Assembly (NCBI GenBank): GCA_045128635.1
Contig: JBGVRS010000170.1
Location: forward strand, 1 to 64,000
Origin: HGM12587 sp045128635
GTDB taxonomy: Bacteria; Bacillota; Clostridia; Lachnospirales; Lachnospiraceae
Direction: 5' to 3'
Length of the DNA stretch: 64,000 nt
This document shows, piece by piece, positions 50,455-59,172 of the stretch; position 1 is the first letter of the stretch; every line of letters starts with the position of its first letter. The notes under the pieces are model-generated. The model saw only the letters and a program-made list of their open reading frames with translations. It was not told the DNA's origin and did no database searches. The translations under genes were made by a program, and so were the position numbers.

Positions 50455-51411
50455 ATGAAAACAAGAATCCATTTATTAAGTGTATTGCTTGCAGTTGCGA
50501 TGTTTGTGACGGGGTGTGGGGGCTCCAGCAAATATGAATCAGCAGCATCTGCACCAATGGCAGCAGATATGGCAACGGAAGAAGCAGTTGCAGAAGAAGC
50601 TATAGAAATGGAAGCCGCAGCTACAGCAGGTGTGGAAACCAGTGTAGAGATTTCGGAAACTGCGCAGGTGAATAGAAAGCTTATCCGTACCTTTGATATG
50701 CAGATTGAAACAAAAGAGTTTGATGCCGTGTTATCCGGCATTCAGACAAAAGTGCAGGAGCTTGGTGGCTATATTGAACAGTCTTCCTTAGACAGCGGTT
50801 CTGCATATTATAGCTCTTACAATCGCTACAGCAATATGACGGTGCGCATTCCAAGTGATAAACTGGATGGCTTCATCAATGAAGTGAAAGAAACTGCAAA
50901 TGTGACCTACATTTCAGAGTCCACAGAGGACATCACACTCAGATACGTAGATGTGGAAAGCAGAAAAATTGCACTGGAAACAGAACGTGACAGACTGTTA
51001 GAACTTCTGGAAAAAGCAGAGACAGTGGAAGATATTATTACCATTGAAGGTCGTCTCTCAGAAGTGCGTTATCAGCTGGAATCCTATACTTCCCAGCTTC
51101 GCACCATGGATAATCAGGTAGACTATAGCACGGTACATATTAATATTCGTGAAGTTCAGAGAGAAACAAATGTAGAACCAAAAACTTTCTGGGAAGAAGT
51201 GACAGAAGAATTCGGCGATACTCTTTATGACCTTGGAAGAGGATTCAGAGACTTTGCAATCTGGTTCCTTGGCTCTTCCCCATTAATTGTAGTATGGGTC
51301 GTAATCATTGTGGTAGTTGTATTTGTGCTTAGATTTTTTGGGAAAAAGAGAAAAATCAGAAAGACTTTAAAGACAATGAATCCTGAAGAACAGGGAGAAA
51401 CAAAAGAATAA
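50455..51411 (+). CDS. DUF4349 lipoprotein
   Basis: 318 residues. Lipoprotein signal with lipobox ending VTGC (Cys21), then an Ala/Glu-rich low-complexity segment, a DUF4349 domain (about 75-270: KLIRTFDMQIETKEFD, LGGYIEQSSLDSG, VTYISESTEDITLRYVDVESR) with a coiled coil, and a C-terminal membrane helix (about 279-303) with a basic KKRKIRK end. The protein is thus fixed to the outer face at both ends. Function unknown. The start at 50455 follows GGGAGGGGG. Confidence 0.9.
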   Translation: MKTRIHLLSVLLAVAMFVTGCGGSSKYESAASAPMAADMATEEAVAEEAIEMEAAATAGVETSVEISETAQVNRKLIRTFDMQIETKEFDAVLSGIQTKVQELGGYIEQSSLDSGSAYYSSYNRYSNMTVRIPSDKLDGFINEVKETANVTYISESTEDITLRYVDVESRKIALETERDRLLELLEKAETVEDIITIEGRLSEVRYQLESYTSQLRTMDNQVDYSTVHINIREVQRETNVEPKTFWEEVTEEFGDTLYDLGRGFRDFAIWFLGSSPLIVVWVVIIVVVVFVLRFFGKKRKIRKTLKTMNPEEQGETKE

Positions 51412-51423
51412 TATGAGTTATCT

Positions 51424-51460
51424 ATGAGGCGCATTTTTTTAATGTGCCTCATATTATTTT
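51424..51460 (+). terminator. Intrinsic terminator of the DUF4349 gene
   Basis: 11-bp stem ATGAGGCGCAT / ATGTGCCTCAT (one G-T pair), T-rich loop, then ATTATTTTAT. Confidence 0.85.
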
Positions 51461-51512
51461 ATCAAAAAGGTGCAAAAAAAGTAAAAATAGTGTAAAAATA
51501 ATTGAAATTCTA

Positions 51513-51540
51513 TCGACTTTTCTGACCAGAGTGCTATAGT
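51513..51540 (+). promoter_or_regulatory. Candidate promoter of the beta-helix surface protein
   Basis: TCGACT (51513-51518), 16-base spacer, TATAGT (51535-51540) with TGC directly upstream (extended -10). It would give a long leader of about 180 bases, in which I see no clear riboswitch. Confidence 0.45.
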
Positions 51541-51728
51541 GACATTGAAACAGGTAGTTGTTTTACATAATGACGTTTGAAAGAGATGGAATTAGAAAAA
51601 CTATTTAAAAAAAACCAGTAGGCAGACAGGAGGTAAGTTCTGACCTTTTTTATGTGAAAATAATTATCAATATTCTCGATAGACAAACTTTTGCCTATAG
51701 AAAATGTTAATGAAATAGGAGGAAAGAA

Positions 51729-52547
51729 ATGAAGAAGAGATTTTATGCAGGCTTATTGACCTTTGTGATGATCGTCAATTTAATGTCTGCGGCAGTTTTT
51801 GCAGAAGATAGCACACCTGTATGCTTAGCAGAATGTGTTGCAGATGAGCATGCAGAAGGTTGCCCTGTTTTTGCGTCAGCAGAAGAAGCAAGACTGGCAG
51901 AAGAAGCAAAATTAGCAAAGGCAGGAGATACTATTTCGCTTATTCGTAATGTAGAAGCTTCGAATATTATCACAATTGATAAAGCAATTACATTAGACGG
52001 TAATGGCAAGACCCTTACATCAAAAGCAGGACGTGCAATTAACGTAGATACAACAGGCGAAGTGACAATCAAGAATCTTGAAATTATTGGTGGAACAGGT
52101 TGTGAACGAGGAATCAATATCATCAATAAAGCAGGAACAACGAATATTCAAAATGTTAAAATTTCTGGTGAAAGTCATTATGCAGTGCATGTGGCAACAT
52201 CAGCAGGTGCAGCAAATGTAAATATTACTGATGCTGACCTTACAGGATATGGAGCAGTTGCTATTTATGGTGAAGGCACAAAGGTTAATGTTACAAATTC
52301 TGATTTAACAGGAATCAATACATATACAGGTGATAGTAATGCATTCTTTACAGTTGCAATCGGCGCGAAAAATACAGCCGTTAATGTAACAGGTGGAAAA
52401 ATAACAGCAAAGAGTAATGATGGTTATGAAGCTGAGTACATTTTTGGTCATAATGCCGATACAAGTACTGGCTCAAAAGTAAACTTAGATACAGAGCTGG
52501 TTCTCGAAGGTACAAATACACATTATCTGATGGTCGTATACAGTTGA
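51729..52547 (+). pseudogene. Beta-helix surface protein, 5' part before a frameshift
   Basis: Signal peptide (about 1-25, ending AAVFAED), a short cysteine-containing segment (CLAECVADEHAEGCP), then a right-handed beta-helix-like region of Asn/Thr-rich repeats (LDGNGKTLTSKAGRAINV, EVTIKNLEIIGGTG, VNITDADLTGYG) as in pectate-lyase-like folds. The frame ends at TGA 52545-52547 as HYLMVVYS. Shifting by one base at about 52512-52520 (an A-run in GGTACAAATACACA) instead gives KYTLSDGRIQLTAACVNGHT and continues into the next frame, so both parts were one gene. GGAGGAAAG precedes the ATG. Confidence 0.8.
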
Positions 52548-53779
52548 CAGCAGCATGCGTAAATGGTCATACTTTTGCAGATAAAGTAATCACAGATTCA
52601 ACATGTACAGCAACAGGAACAGCTCACTATATGTGTGTAGGTTGTGGAACAGTGAAAGAAGTGAAGACAATCGCAGTCAAGGCTCACAGCTATGGCGGTT
52701 ACAAATCAGATGAAAACGGTCACTGGAAAGAATGTTCCTGTGGTGCAAAAGTAGATTCAGGTTCACACAACTATAGAGTAGGCGGCGTTTGTGCTACATG
52801 TGGATATGAAATTAAAGTTGAAGTTTACGAACCGGAAACAACAACACCGTCCACAAGTACAACAACACCAAGCACAACACCAGCAACATCTACTACAACT
52901 ACAACACAGACAACAACTAATACAGAAACAACTACACCGGAAACTACTACAACACCTTCCGAAGAAATTGCAGTTCCTGTAGAAGAAGTGGTAGTTGATA
53001 CAAAGATTGTTGAAGAAGTTGCAACTGAAGAAGTAAAAGAAGCTGTGAAAGAAACTGTAACTGTAGCAGAAGTAAAAGTAGCTGTAACAACAGAAACAGT
53101 TGACAAAGTTATCGAAAATACAGAAGCTGGCGCAACAGTCATTCTTCCGTTAACAGAAGTGGCAGAAGAAGGACAGGCAGTTACAGAAGCAGAAGTAGCG
53201 GTAGAAGCGCTCGAAAAGATTGTTGAAGCAGAAAGTGCATTAACAGTAGAATTTGAAGGCGTGAAAGTATCCTTTGATGCAGAGACTGTAAAAGCAATCG
53301 CTGAACAGGCTAAAGGCAGTGTGATTGAACTTCGTGTAGTTCCTGTTGAATATCATGAATTGAACGAAGAACAGCAGGCTGTTTTAGAAGCACATGATGT
53401 TGCAATCTGTGTATCAGCTCAGATTTTCAGTGATGGAGAATACATTGGAGATTTCAAGGGTGGAAAGGCAAGAATTGCGATTCCATTTACTCCGGAAGAA
53501 GGAAGATTAGCAGAAGACCATAAAGTTTACTATGTAGCTGATGATGGTGAAATGACATTGATGCCATTTACATACGCAGACGGACATATGGTTATCGAAA
53601 CAACACATTTCTCTGACTACGTAATCGTTTATGATGAAGTAGCAGCAGTTGGAGAAGGTCCTGCAGAAGTAGAAGATGATATGGCTGTAGAAGAAGCTCC
53701 GGCAGAAATTGTGGAAGAAGAAGCTGGCTTACCAATCGTTCCAATCATTATTATCGTAGTGGTTGTTCTTTTGTTATGA
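52544..53779 (+). pseudogene. Beta-helix surface protein, 3' part after the frameshift
   Basis: The remainder of the gene: repeated Cys/His modules (NGHTFADKVITDSTC, HYMCVGCG, WKECSCGAKVDSG, CATCGYE), a Thr/Ser/Pro-rich wall-spanning linker (about residues 100-140), a Val/Glu-rich domain, and a C-terminal hydrophobic segment (LPIVPIIIIVVVVLLL). The stop comes right after the hydrophobic segment, so the expected basic anchor tail is missing; a second lesion is possible. A TTG at 52544 overlaps the upstream TGA and could allow restart, but without a ribosome site or signal peptide the product would not be exported. Confidence 0.75.
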
Positions 53780-53821
53780 AGAAATCTGTTAGTGCAATTA
53801 CATTATAAGTATTTATATTGT

Positions 53822-53859
53822 GTCACAAATATAAAAATATTCTATGTTGAAAATGTGAC
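53822..53859. promoter_or_regulatory. Inverted repeat at the xre promoter
   Basis: GTCACA (53822-53827) and TGTGAC (53854-53859) flank an AT-rich segment, the right arm lying in the promoter spacer. Autoregulation by the Xre protein is plausible. Confidence 0.4.
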
Positions 53860-53875
53860 TAAAAGGAGATATAAT
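53847..53875 (+). promoter_or_regulatory. Sigma-A promoter of the xre-immA operon
   Basis: TTGAAA (53847-53852), 17-base spacer, perfect TATAAT (53870-53875), 22 bases before the xre start. Confidence 0.85.
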
Positions 53876-53897
53876 ATTAGTACGAAAGGGTGATTTT

Positions 53898-54266
53898 ATG
53901 AGCAAAATGATGGAAAACAAAGCAATTATACGTGGAGAACGTTTTAAAATGATTCGATCCACTCATGGTTACACACAGGAACAATTAGCTAATTTTTTAA
54001 AGATTGATCGAACAATGCTGACAAAATTTGAAAAAGGTGAGCGTTCATTAGGTATTTCTGTGCTTGAAAAGGCATGTGATTTGTTTGGATGTACTCTTTT
54101 GGAACTTGAGTCTAGCACACCGTATGTTCCATTGACTGTTGCTTTTAGAGCCAAAGAATTAACGGCTGATGATATGGAATCAATTTCTAAAATTCAAAAA
54201 TTAGTTTTAAACACAAAGAAAATGAAAAAATTAGAAGAAAAGGCGGTGAATAATGTTGAAAAGTGA
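53898..54266 (+). CDS. Xre-family helix-turn-helix regulator
   Basis: 122 residues. Helix-turn-helix at about 11-66 (FKMIRSTHGYTQEQLANFL, RTMLTKFEKGERSLGISVLEKACDL). The C-terminal half is helical and basic and probably contacts the ImmA-type partner. GAAAGGGTG precedes the ATG. It overlaps the metallopeptidase gene by 14 bases; Xre plus COG2856 peptidase pairs are known as regulatory and proposed toxin-antitoxin modules. Confidence 0.9.
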   Translation: MSKMMENKAIIRGERFKMIRSTHGYTQEQLANFLKIDRTMLTKFEKGERSLGISVLEKACDLFGCTLLELESSTPYVPLTVAFRAKELTADDMESISKIQKLVLNTKKMKKLEEKAVNNVEK

Positions 54267-55002
54267 AATTCAGCTTAATGCGGAAGCTGTAAAGTTTCGT
54301 GAAAAAAAAGGACATAGTAACAAAGAGCCTTTGAATATTTTTAGCCTATTGCTTTCAGAAAAAAACTATACTTTGATTAAAACGAAACTTTCCAGCAATA
54401 TCAGTGGGATGTGTATTAGAGATGATGAAACATATTTTATTGCATTGAATTCAGCGATGTCTTTGGGAAGGCAAAGATTTACTTTAGCGCATGAACTCTA
54501 TCACTTAGAAATCGAAGGTTTAAACGAGGGGTGTATTTGTGGCTCATCGCTCTATGACGCAAAAAGTGTTCAAGAAAAAGAAGCGGATATTTTTGCTTCA
54601 TTTTTATTAATGCCATATGATGGATTAGAATGGTACATTGAATCAAACCAGATTAAAAAATGGACAGTGTATGAGGTTATCCGATTAAGTGTGTTTTTTG
54701 GTATTAGTTATCTGGCAACGATATGCAGACTGGAGAGGGAAGGGAGAATTGATAAAAAACAAGCATCAGAATTAAAAGAATATAATGTTTGCGGAGAAGC
54801 GGTAAAATATGGATTGGATCCAAAGTTGTATTATTCGACAGATGAAGAGTTCCAGGTTATGGGAGATTATCCTAGAAGATTGGAAATATGTAAAGAAAAA
54901 GGCATTATGAAACAGGGATTATATAATCAGTATATAAGAGAAGGTAACTTAGACGACAAAAAATATCCTGAAATGGAGAGAGGGGTTATTCTGAATGATT
55001 GA
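54253..55002 (+). CDS. ImmA/IrrE-family metallo-endopeptidase
   Basis: 249 residues. Zinc-peptidase motif HELYH at 80-84, followed by a candidate third ligand in KEADIFASFLLMP. In ICEBs1, ImmA cleaves the Xre-type repressor ImmR; by analogy it would cleave the adjacent Xre protein. The C-terminal ~100 residues are specific to this subgroup. It overlaps xre by 14 bases and the following PIN frame by 8 bases. Confidence 0.9.
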   Translation: MLKSEIQLNAEAVKFREKKGHSNKEPLNIFSLLLSEKNYTLIKTKLSSNISGMCIRDDETYFIALNSAMSLGRQRFTLAHELYHLEIEGLNEGCICGSSLYDAKSVQEKEADIFASFLLMPYDGLEWYIESNQIKKWTVYEVIRLSVFFGISYLATICRLEREGRIDKKQASELKEYNVCGEAVKYGLDPKLYYSTDEEFQVMGDYPRRLEICKEKGIMKQGLYNQYIREGNLDDKKYPEMERGVILND

Positions 55003-55482
55003 TGTCACACAAATGAAATGTGTGTCAGACAATGTCAAAAGAGTGATATTTGCTGACACAGACGCACTATCCAGCTTCTTGTGGAGAGGCAGATTTGGAT
55101 TGTTCTTAAAGCTTTTTGAAAAATTGCAAATCATTGATATAGAGGCAGGTACGGCAGAATATCATACTTATCTTTATCTTACCGAAGAAGAAGGGATGGG
55201 AAAAGGAGAAGCCGCTGCTCTTAGTATGGCAAAGCATTCGGAGTATATTGCAAGTGTAGCAAGTAATAATTTATCTGATATTTGGGAGTATGTAGAAAAA
55301 ACAAGATTGATTTATGGACAACTGCAAGAATAATTTATGAATGTCAGTTGGAGGAGATTATGACGAAAGAGAGCGCGGAACAGCTCTGGAAAAAGATGGT
55401 GGAAGACGGAGATAGACTTCCGTTTGATAATTATAATGAGTATGTAAAAAGAAAAAAAGGTGAAAATAAGACTAGAGGGTAG
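54995..55482 (+). pseudogene. Broken PIN-domain toxin gene
   Basis: The start is a PIN-like strand with the first acid (VIFADTDALSSFL, Asp21), then LFLKLF joins directly to KLQIIDIEAG. Intact relatives have about 40 more residues here including the second catalytic acid, so there is an internal deletion. GKGEAAALSMAK and VASNNLSDI (late acid) follow. The frame stops at 55333, but a +1 shift near 55318 continues with TARIIYECQLEEIMTKESAEQLW to 55482, a typical PIN C-terminus. One deletion plus one single-base loss make an active nuclease unlikely. Confidence 0.75.
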
Positions 55483-55490
55483 AAAGATAG

Positions 55491-55524
55491 GGCGTGTTCG
55501 TAACTGATTCGAACATGCCTTTAA
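55491..55524 (+). terminator. Intrinsic terminator of the xre-immA-PIN unit
   Basis: 10-bp stem GGCGTGTTCG / CGAACATGCC (one G-T pair), 9-base loop, then TTTAATT. Confidence 0.7.
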
Positions 55525-55543
55525 TTGTTAGAAATAGTATGTT

Positions 55544-55584
55544 TTAGCTACCGTTTTGTAAAAACTTTATAAAACAGTAGCTAA
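55544..55584. repeat. Long inverted repeat upstream of the GH13 gene
   Basis: 19-base arms with two mismatches (TAGCTACCGTTTTGTAAA against TTTATAAAACAGTAGCTA) and a 3-base loop, 92 bases before the GH13-like start. No T-run. It could be an operator, a scar of a small transposon or an mRNA hairpin. Confidence 0.6.
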
Positions 55585-55675
55585 CTTGCCCTTAAATGAG
55601 GTATGATATAAGAGGAATATTTTCGAATTTAATCAGAACATACACCGAATCTTAAGAAATGAGAGGTCACGCAAT

Positions 55676-57463
55676 ATGAGACTGGGAGTAAGAAAGATAC
55701 AAAAAGGATATCAGTTTGCATTTGCAAGTGCGAAAGAAGAGCCATGTACGCTCCTTCTTTACAAAAAAGGAGAAGAGACACCGGAATTGAAAGTTCCGAT
55801 GAATCGTTACATGGGCGACATTTACGTGGCAGACGTAGAAAAAATCAATGCAAAGAATTATGAATATGCATATCAGGTGGGTGAAAAAATCGTTTTAGAC
55901 CCATATGCCAAAGGAATTTCAGGCAAAGGAAAATTTGGAGAAAAAGTTGACTCTCAGAAACTTCGGTGTACATTTGATCTTGCAGAATATAATTGGGAAG
56001 ATGATAAGCATCCGGAAATTCCATTTTCCGAATCCTTGATTTATTGTACTCATTTACGCGGGTTTACCATGGACAAGTCTTCCAAGGTTAGAGCCAAAGG
56101 TACTTTTAAGGGAATGATGGAAAAGATTCCTTACCTTGTTTCTTTGGGAGTGAAACAGCTGGAATTAATGCCGATTTATGAATTTGAGGAATTTCCACGT
56201 CCAAAGAAAAAACGCAGTAAATATGAACCGGAAAAGAGAGCGGAAGGTCTTGCGTTAAATTACTGGGGATATACTTCCGGATACTATTTTGCACCAAAGT
56301 CCAGTTATGCTTATGGGAAAGACGCTTCAAAAGAGTTGAAGGATCTTGTGAAAGCGCTGCATAAGGCTGGAATTGAATTGATCTTAGAATTTTATTTTGA
56401 TGATACGGTATCTCCAAATATGATTATGGACTGCCTGAAATTCTGGGTAGAAGAGTATCATATCGATGGAATCCATATTAACCGCAGTGCAATTTCCATG
56501 AAAAATGTAGTCATGGAGCCGGCATTGAAAACCACAAAAATTTTCACAGAATATTTCGAACAGGGTGAACTTTTAGAAGAAACAGATAATCAGAAGAGAA
56601 AACATCTGGCAGAATACAGGGATGGATTCCTTGTGGATGCGAGACGCCTTTTAAAGGGAGAAGAAGATGTGCTTCGAACTTTTGCTGAAAAGACCAGAAG
56701 AAATCCGGAAAATTATGCAGTGGTAAACTATATGGCAAACCATAACGGTTTTACCATGATGGACATGGTTTCTTATGATGAAAAGCACAATGAAGCAAAT
56801 ATGGAAGACAATCGTGACGGCAGCAACTATAACTACAGCTGGAACGGCGGCGTAGAAGGTCCTACAAAACATAAGACAGTTAATAACCTTCGTGCAAAAC
56901 AGCTTCGCAATGCGTTTGCAATGTTAATGTTTGCTCAGGGAATTCCTCTGATTTATGGCGGCGATGAATTTGGCAATTCCCAGCAGGGAAATAACAATGT
57001 ATATGGTCAGGACAGTGAACTGTCCTGGATTCAGTGGAATACTACAAAAGCGGCAAGAGATTTACTGAATTACGTGAAAGAGCTGATTGCATTTAGAAAT
57101 GCGCATACTGCATTCCATATGCCAAAAGAAGCAGCCATGGCGGACTATAAATCTACAGGAACTCCGGATTTATCCTATCATTGTGAAAATGCATGGTATG
57201 GTGGATTTGAACCATACAGAAGACACATTGGTATGATGTACGGTGCAGGATATGCAGAAAAGAATGCCATCTATGTAGCATACAACCTTCACCAGTCAGA
57301 CCATGAGTTTGGTCTCCCGATTTTACCAAAGGGTAAGAAATGGAAAGTTGTCTTCTGCACTGCAGATGATAAGGAACAATTTACTCCTGACGGAGTAGAA
57401 ATCTCCAATCAGAGAATTTTTAAACTGAGCGGAAGAACAATCTGTGTATTAGAAGGAAAGTAA
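55676..57463 (+). CDS. GH13 glycogen-debranching-like protein without catalytic aspartates
   Basis: 595 residues, related to GlgX/isoamylase (GH13_11): N-terminal CBM48-like domain (about 1-110), (beta/alpha)8 barrel and C-terminal domain, with VSYDEKHNEANMEDNRDGSNYNYSWN and PLIYGGDEFGNSQQGNNN intact. The active site is not: the nucleophile region (normally DGFRFDLA) reads DGIHINRSA with Asn269; the third acid region (normally SHDG) reads ANHNG with Asn357; region I (normally DVVYNHT) reads EFYFDDT. Hydrolysis is therefore unlikely. The frame is clean and in an operon, so the fold is probably kept for binding, perhaps to glycogen. Start follows TGAGAGGTCACGCA. Confidence 0.85.
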   Translation: MRLGVRKIQKGYQFAFASAKEEPCTLLLYKKGEETPELKVPMNRYMGDIYVADVEKINAKNYEYAYQVGEKIVLDPYAKGISGKGKFGEKVDSQKLRCTFDLAEYNWEDDKHPEIPFSESLIYCTHLRGFTMDKSSKVRAKGTFKGMMEKIPYLVSLGVKQLELMPIYEFEEFPRPKKKRSKYEPEKRAEGLALNYWGYTSGYYFAPKSSYAYGKDASKELKDLVKALHKAGIELILEFYFDDTVSPNMIMDCLKFWVEEYHIDGIHINRSAISMKNVVMEPALKTTKIFTEYFEQGELLEETDNQKRKHLAEYRDGFLVDARRLLKGEEDVLRTFAEKTRRNPENYAVVNYMANHNGFTMMDMVSYDEKHNEANMEDNRDGSNYNYSWNGGVEGPTKHKTVNNLRAKQLRNAFAMLMFAQGIPLIYGGDEFGNSQQGNNNVYGQDSELSWIQWNTTKAARDLLNYVKELIAFRNAHTAFHMPKEAAMADYKSTGTPDLSYHCENAWYGGFEPYRRHIGMMYGAGYAEKNAIYVAYNLHQSDHEFGLPILPKGKKWKVVFCTADDKEQFTPDGVEISNQRIFKLSGRTICVLEGK

Positions 57464-57464
57464 A

Positions 57465-58013
57465 ATGAATAAAGTATTTGGGCATTTCAAAACCATTACC
57501 ACTCACAAATGGGTGGTAATGAAAGAATGCTTTAAAATCGGATTATATAAGCAGGGGCTGCTGCATGATATGTCAAAATACGGCCTGACAGAGTTTATTC
57601 AGGGCTGTAAGAATTATCAGGGAACAGCGAGCCCGCATTTAAAAGAACGAGAAAAAAAGGGATATTCGTCAGCATGGCTTCATCATAAAGGCCGCAATAA
57701 ACATCATTTTGAATACTGGATTGATTACAGTATTGATAATAAGGGGATGGTAGGCTGCAAAATGCCGCCAAAGTACGTGGCTGAAATGATGATGGACCGT
57801 ATTGCGGCATCAAAAGTTTATAACAAGGGCAAGTATAATCATCATATGCCTTTGGAATATTATGAAAGAGGCAAGGATGCCTATATGATTCATCCTGAGA
57901 CAAGAGCGCTTTTGGTTTATTTGCTGAAAATGCTGGATGAGCAGGGGGAAGAAGTGACTTTTGATTATATTCGAAAGAATCTTGTTGGAAAGAAGGAATA
58001 TCCAAAGATATGA
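57465..58013 (+). CDS. DUF5662 family protein
   Basis: 182 residues, no signal peptide. His/Asp-rich helical protein with HDMSKYGLTEF (about 34-44) and HHKGRNKHHFEYW (about 68-80), which look like metal-binding HD-type positions. Function unknown. It starts one base after the GH13 stop and overlaps lrgA by 4 bases, so the four genes form one tight unit. Confidence 0.8.
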   Translation: MNKVFGHFKTITTHKWVVMKECFKIGLYKQGLLHDMSKYGLTEFIQGCKNYQGTASPHLKEREKKGYSSAWLHHKGRNKHHFEYWIDYSIDNKGMVGCKMPPKYVAEMMMDRIAASKVYNKGKYNHHMPLEYYERGKDAYMIHPETRALLVYLLKMLDEQGEEVTFDYIRKNLVGKKEYPKI

Positions 58014-58369
58014 AATATATAAAGCAATTTGCAATCATTGTGCTCATGACCTTTTTGGGGGAATGTTTAAATCTATTGCTTCCATTGCCGGTACCTGCCA
58101 GCATTTATGGTATGGTGCTGTTATTTGTATGTCTGCAGACTGGAATTATAAAATTAGCTCAGGTAGAAGAGACTGCGGATTTGCTTTTAGGAGTTATGCC
58201 GATTTTCTTTATTTCTCCAACGGTCAGTTTGATGAGCAGTATTGGTGTCATTAAAGACAGTTTATTAGGGGTGTTTGTGACCTGTATTGTTTCTACCGCT
58301 GTGATCATGGTGGTAGTAGGACTTGTATCTCAGGCAATTATTCGACGTGATAAGAAGGAGGTACAATAG
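58010..58369 (+). CDS. lrgA: CidA/LrgA family holin-like protein
   Basis: 119 residues with four hydrophobic helices; LNLLLPLPVPASIYGMVLLF is the family signature. With LrgB it influences murein hydrolase export, autolysis, or (in some bacteria) pyruvate/glycolate transport. It overlaps DUF5662 by 4 bases and is 2 bases ahead of lrgB. Confidence 0.93.
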   Translation: MKYIKQFAIIVLMTFLGECLNLLLPLPVPASIYGMVLLFVCLQTGIIKLAQVEETADLLLGVMPIFFISPTVSLMSSIGVIKDSLLGVFVTCIVSTAVIMVVVGLVSQAIIRRDKKEVQ

Positions 58370-58371
58370 TC

Positions 58372-59067
58372 ATGAATGAGTTTTTCTTAAATTCTACTTA
58401 TTTTGGTATTGTACTAAGTCTCCTTTGCTACTGGGTTGGATTGAAAATATCAACAAAAGTAAAAAGTACGTTATGCAATCCTCTTTTGATTGCTTCGGCA
58501 CTTATTATTGCTGTGCTGTTGATTCTGAAAGTGGATTATGCAACTTTTGATAAAGGTGCATCTTACCTGACATACTTTTTAAACCCGGCGACTGTCTGTC
58601 TTGCAGTGCCTCTGTATCGACAGTTTCAGGTTTTAAAATCAAATATGAAGGCAATTTTACTGGGAATTTTTGCAGGATGTATTGCCTGCATGGTTGTGAT
58701 CGTAGGATTGTCTGTAGTATTTGCATTTTCTCCGGAACTGATAGCATCCATTCTTCCGAAATCTGTTACAACGGCAATCGCTATCGGAGTTTCTGAGGAA
58801 ATTGGAGGTATGCCATCCATTACAGTTGTCTGTGTTGTATTTACAGGAATTTTTGGCGCCTGTACAGCATCTGCATTTTTTAAACTATTTAAAATTGAAG
58901 AACCTGTTGCACAGGGGCTGGCGTGCGGAACTGCTGCCCATGCCATTGGAACTTCCAGAGCGTTGGAACTTGGAGAGGTTCAGGCAGCCATGAGCAGTCT
59001 GGCAATTGTTGTGACAGGGATTATGACGGTAGTTATTGTACCGATTGTGATGGGGATAATTGTCTGA
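58372..59067 (+). CDS. lrgB: LrgB/CidB family membrane protein
   Basis: 231 residues, about eight hydrophobic helices. YFLNPATVCLAVPLY, PKSVTTAIAIGVSEEIGG and GTAAHAIGTSRALELGE are diagnostic. Membrane partner of LrgA. Start preceded by AAGGAGG inside the end of lrgA. Confidence 0.94.
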   Translation: MNEFFLNSTYFGIVLSLLCYWVGLKISTKVKSTLCNPLLIASALIIAVLLILKVDYATFDKGASYLTYFLNPATVCLAVPLYRQFQVLKSNMKAILLGIFAGCIACMVVIVGLSVVFAFSPELIASILPKSVTTAIAIGVSEEIGGMPSITVVCVVFTGIFGACTASAFFKLFKIEEPVAQGLACGTAAHAIGTSRALELGEVQAAMSSLAIVVTGIMTVVIVPIVMGIIV

Positions 59068-59172
59068 AATTTCTAAAATTTTGTGGACTGCCCTAAAATT
59101 AAAAAAAGGAAATTTGTGAATTGCACAGAATTTATCTTTTAGAAGTACCTTTTTGAGAAGAGAGGTGTGCAT

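Noticed and set aside
51541..51728. Long leader of the beta-helix gene as a possible riboswitch
   Set aside because: No recognised conserved core or terminator-antiterminator pair.
52840..52960. Repetitive ACA/ACT tract as a possible CRISPR or tandem repeat array
   Set aside because: Irregular codons of a Thr/Ser/Pro linker; no regular repeat-spacer structure.
52825..53142. Val/Ser-rich minus-strand frame in the surface protein
   Set aside because: Antisense of the Thr-rich linker (ACA/ACT codons read as TGT/AGT); low complexity only.
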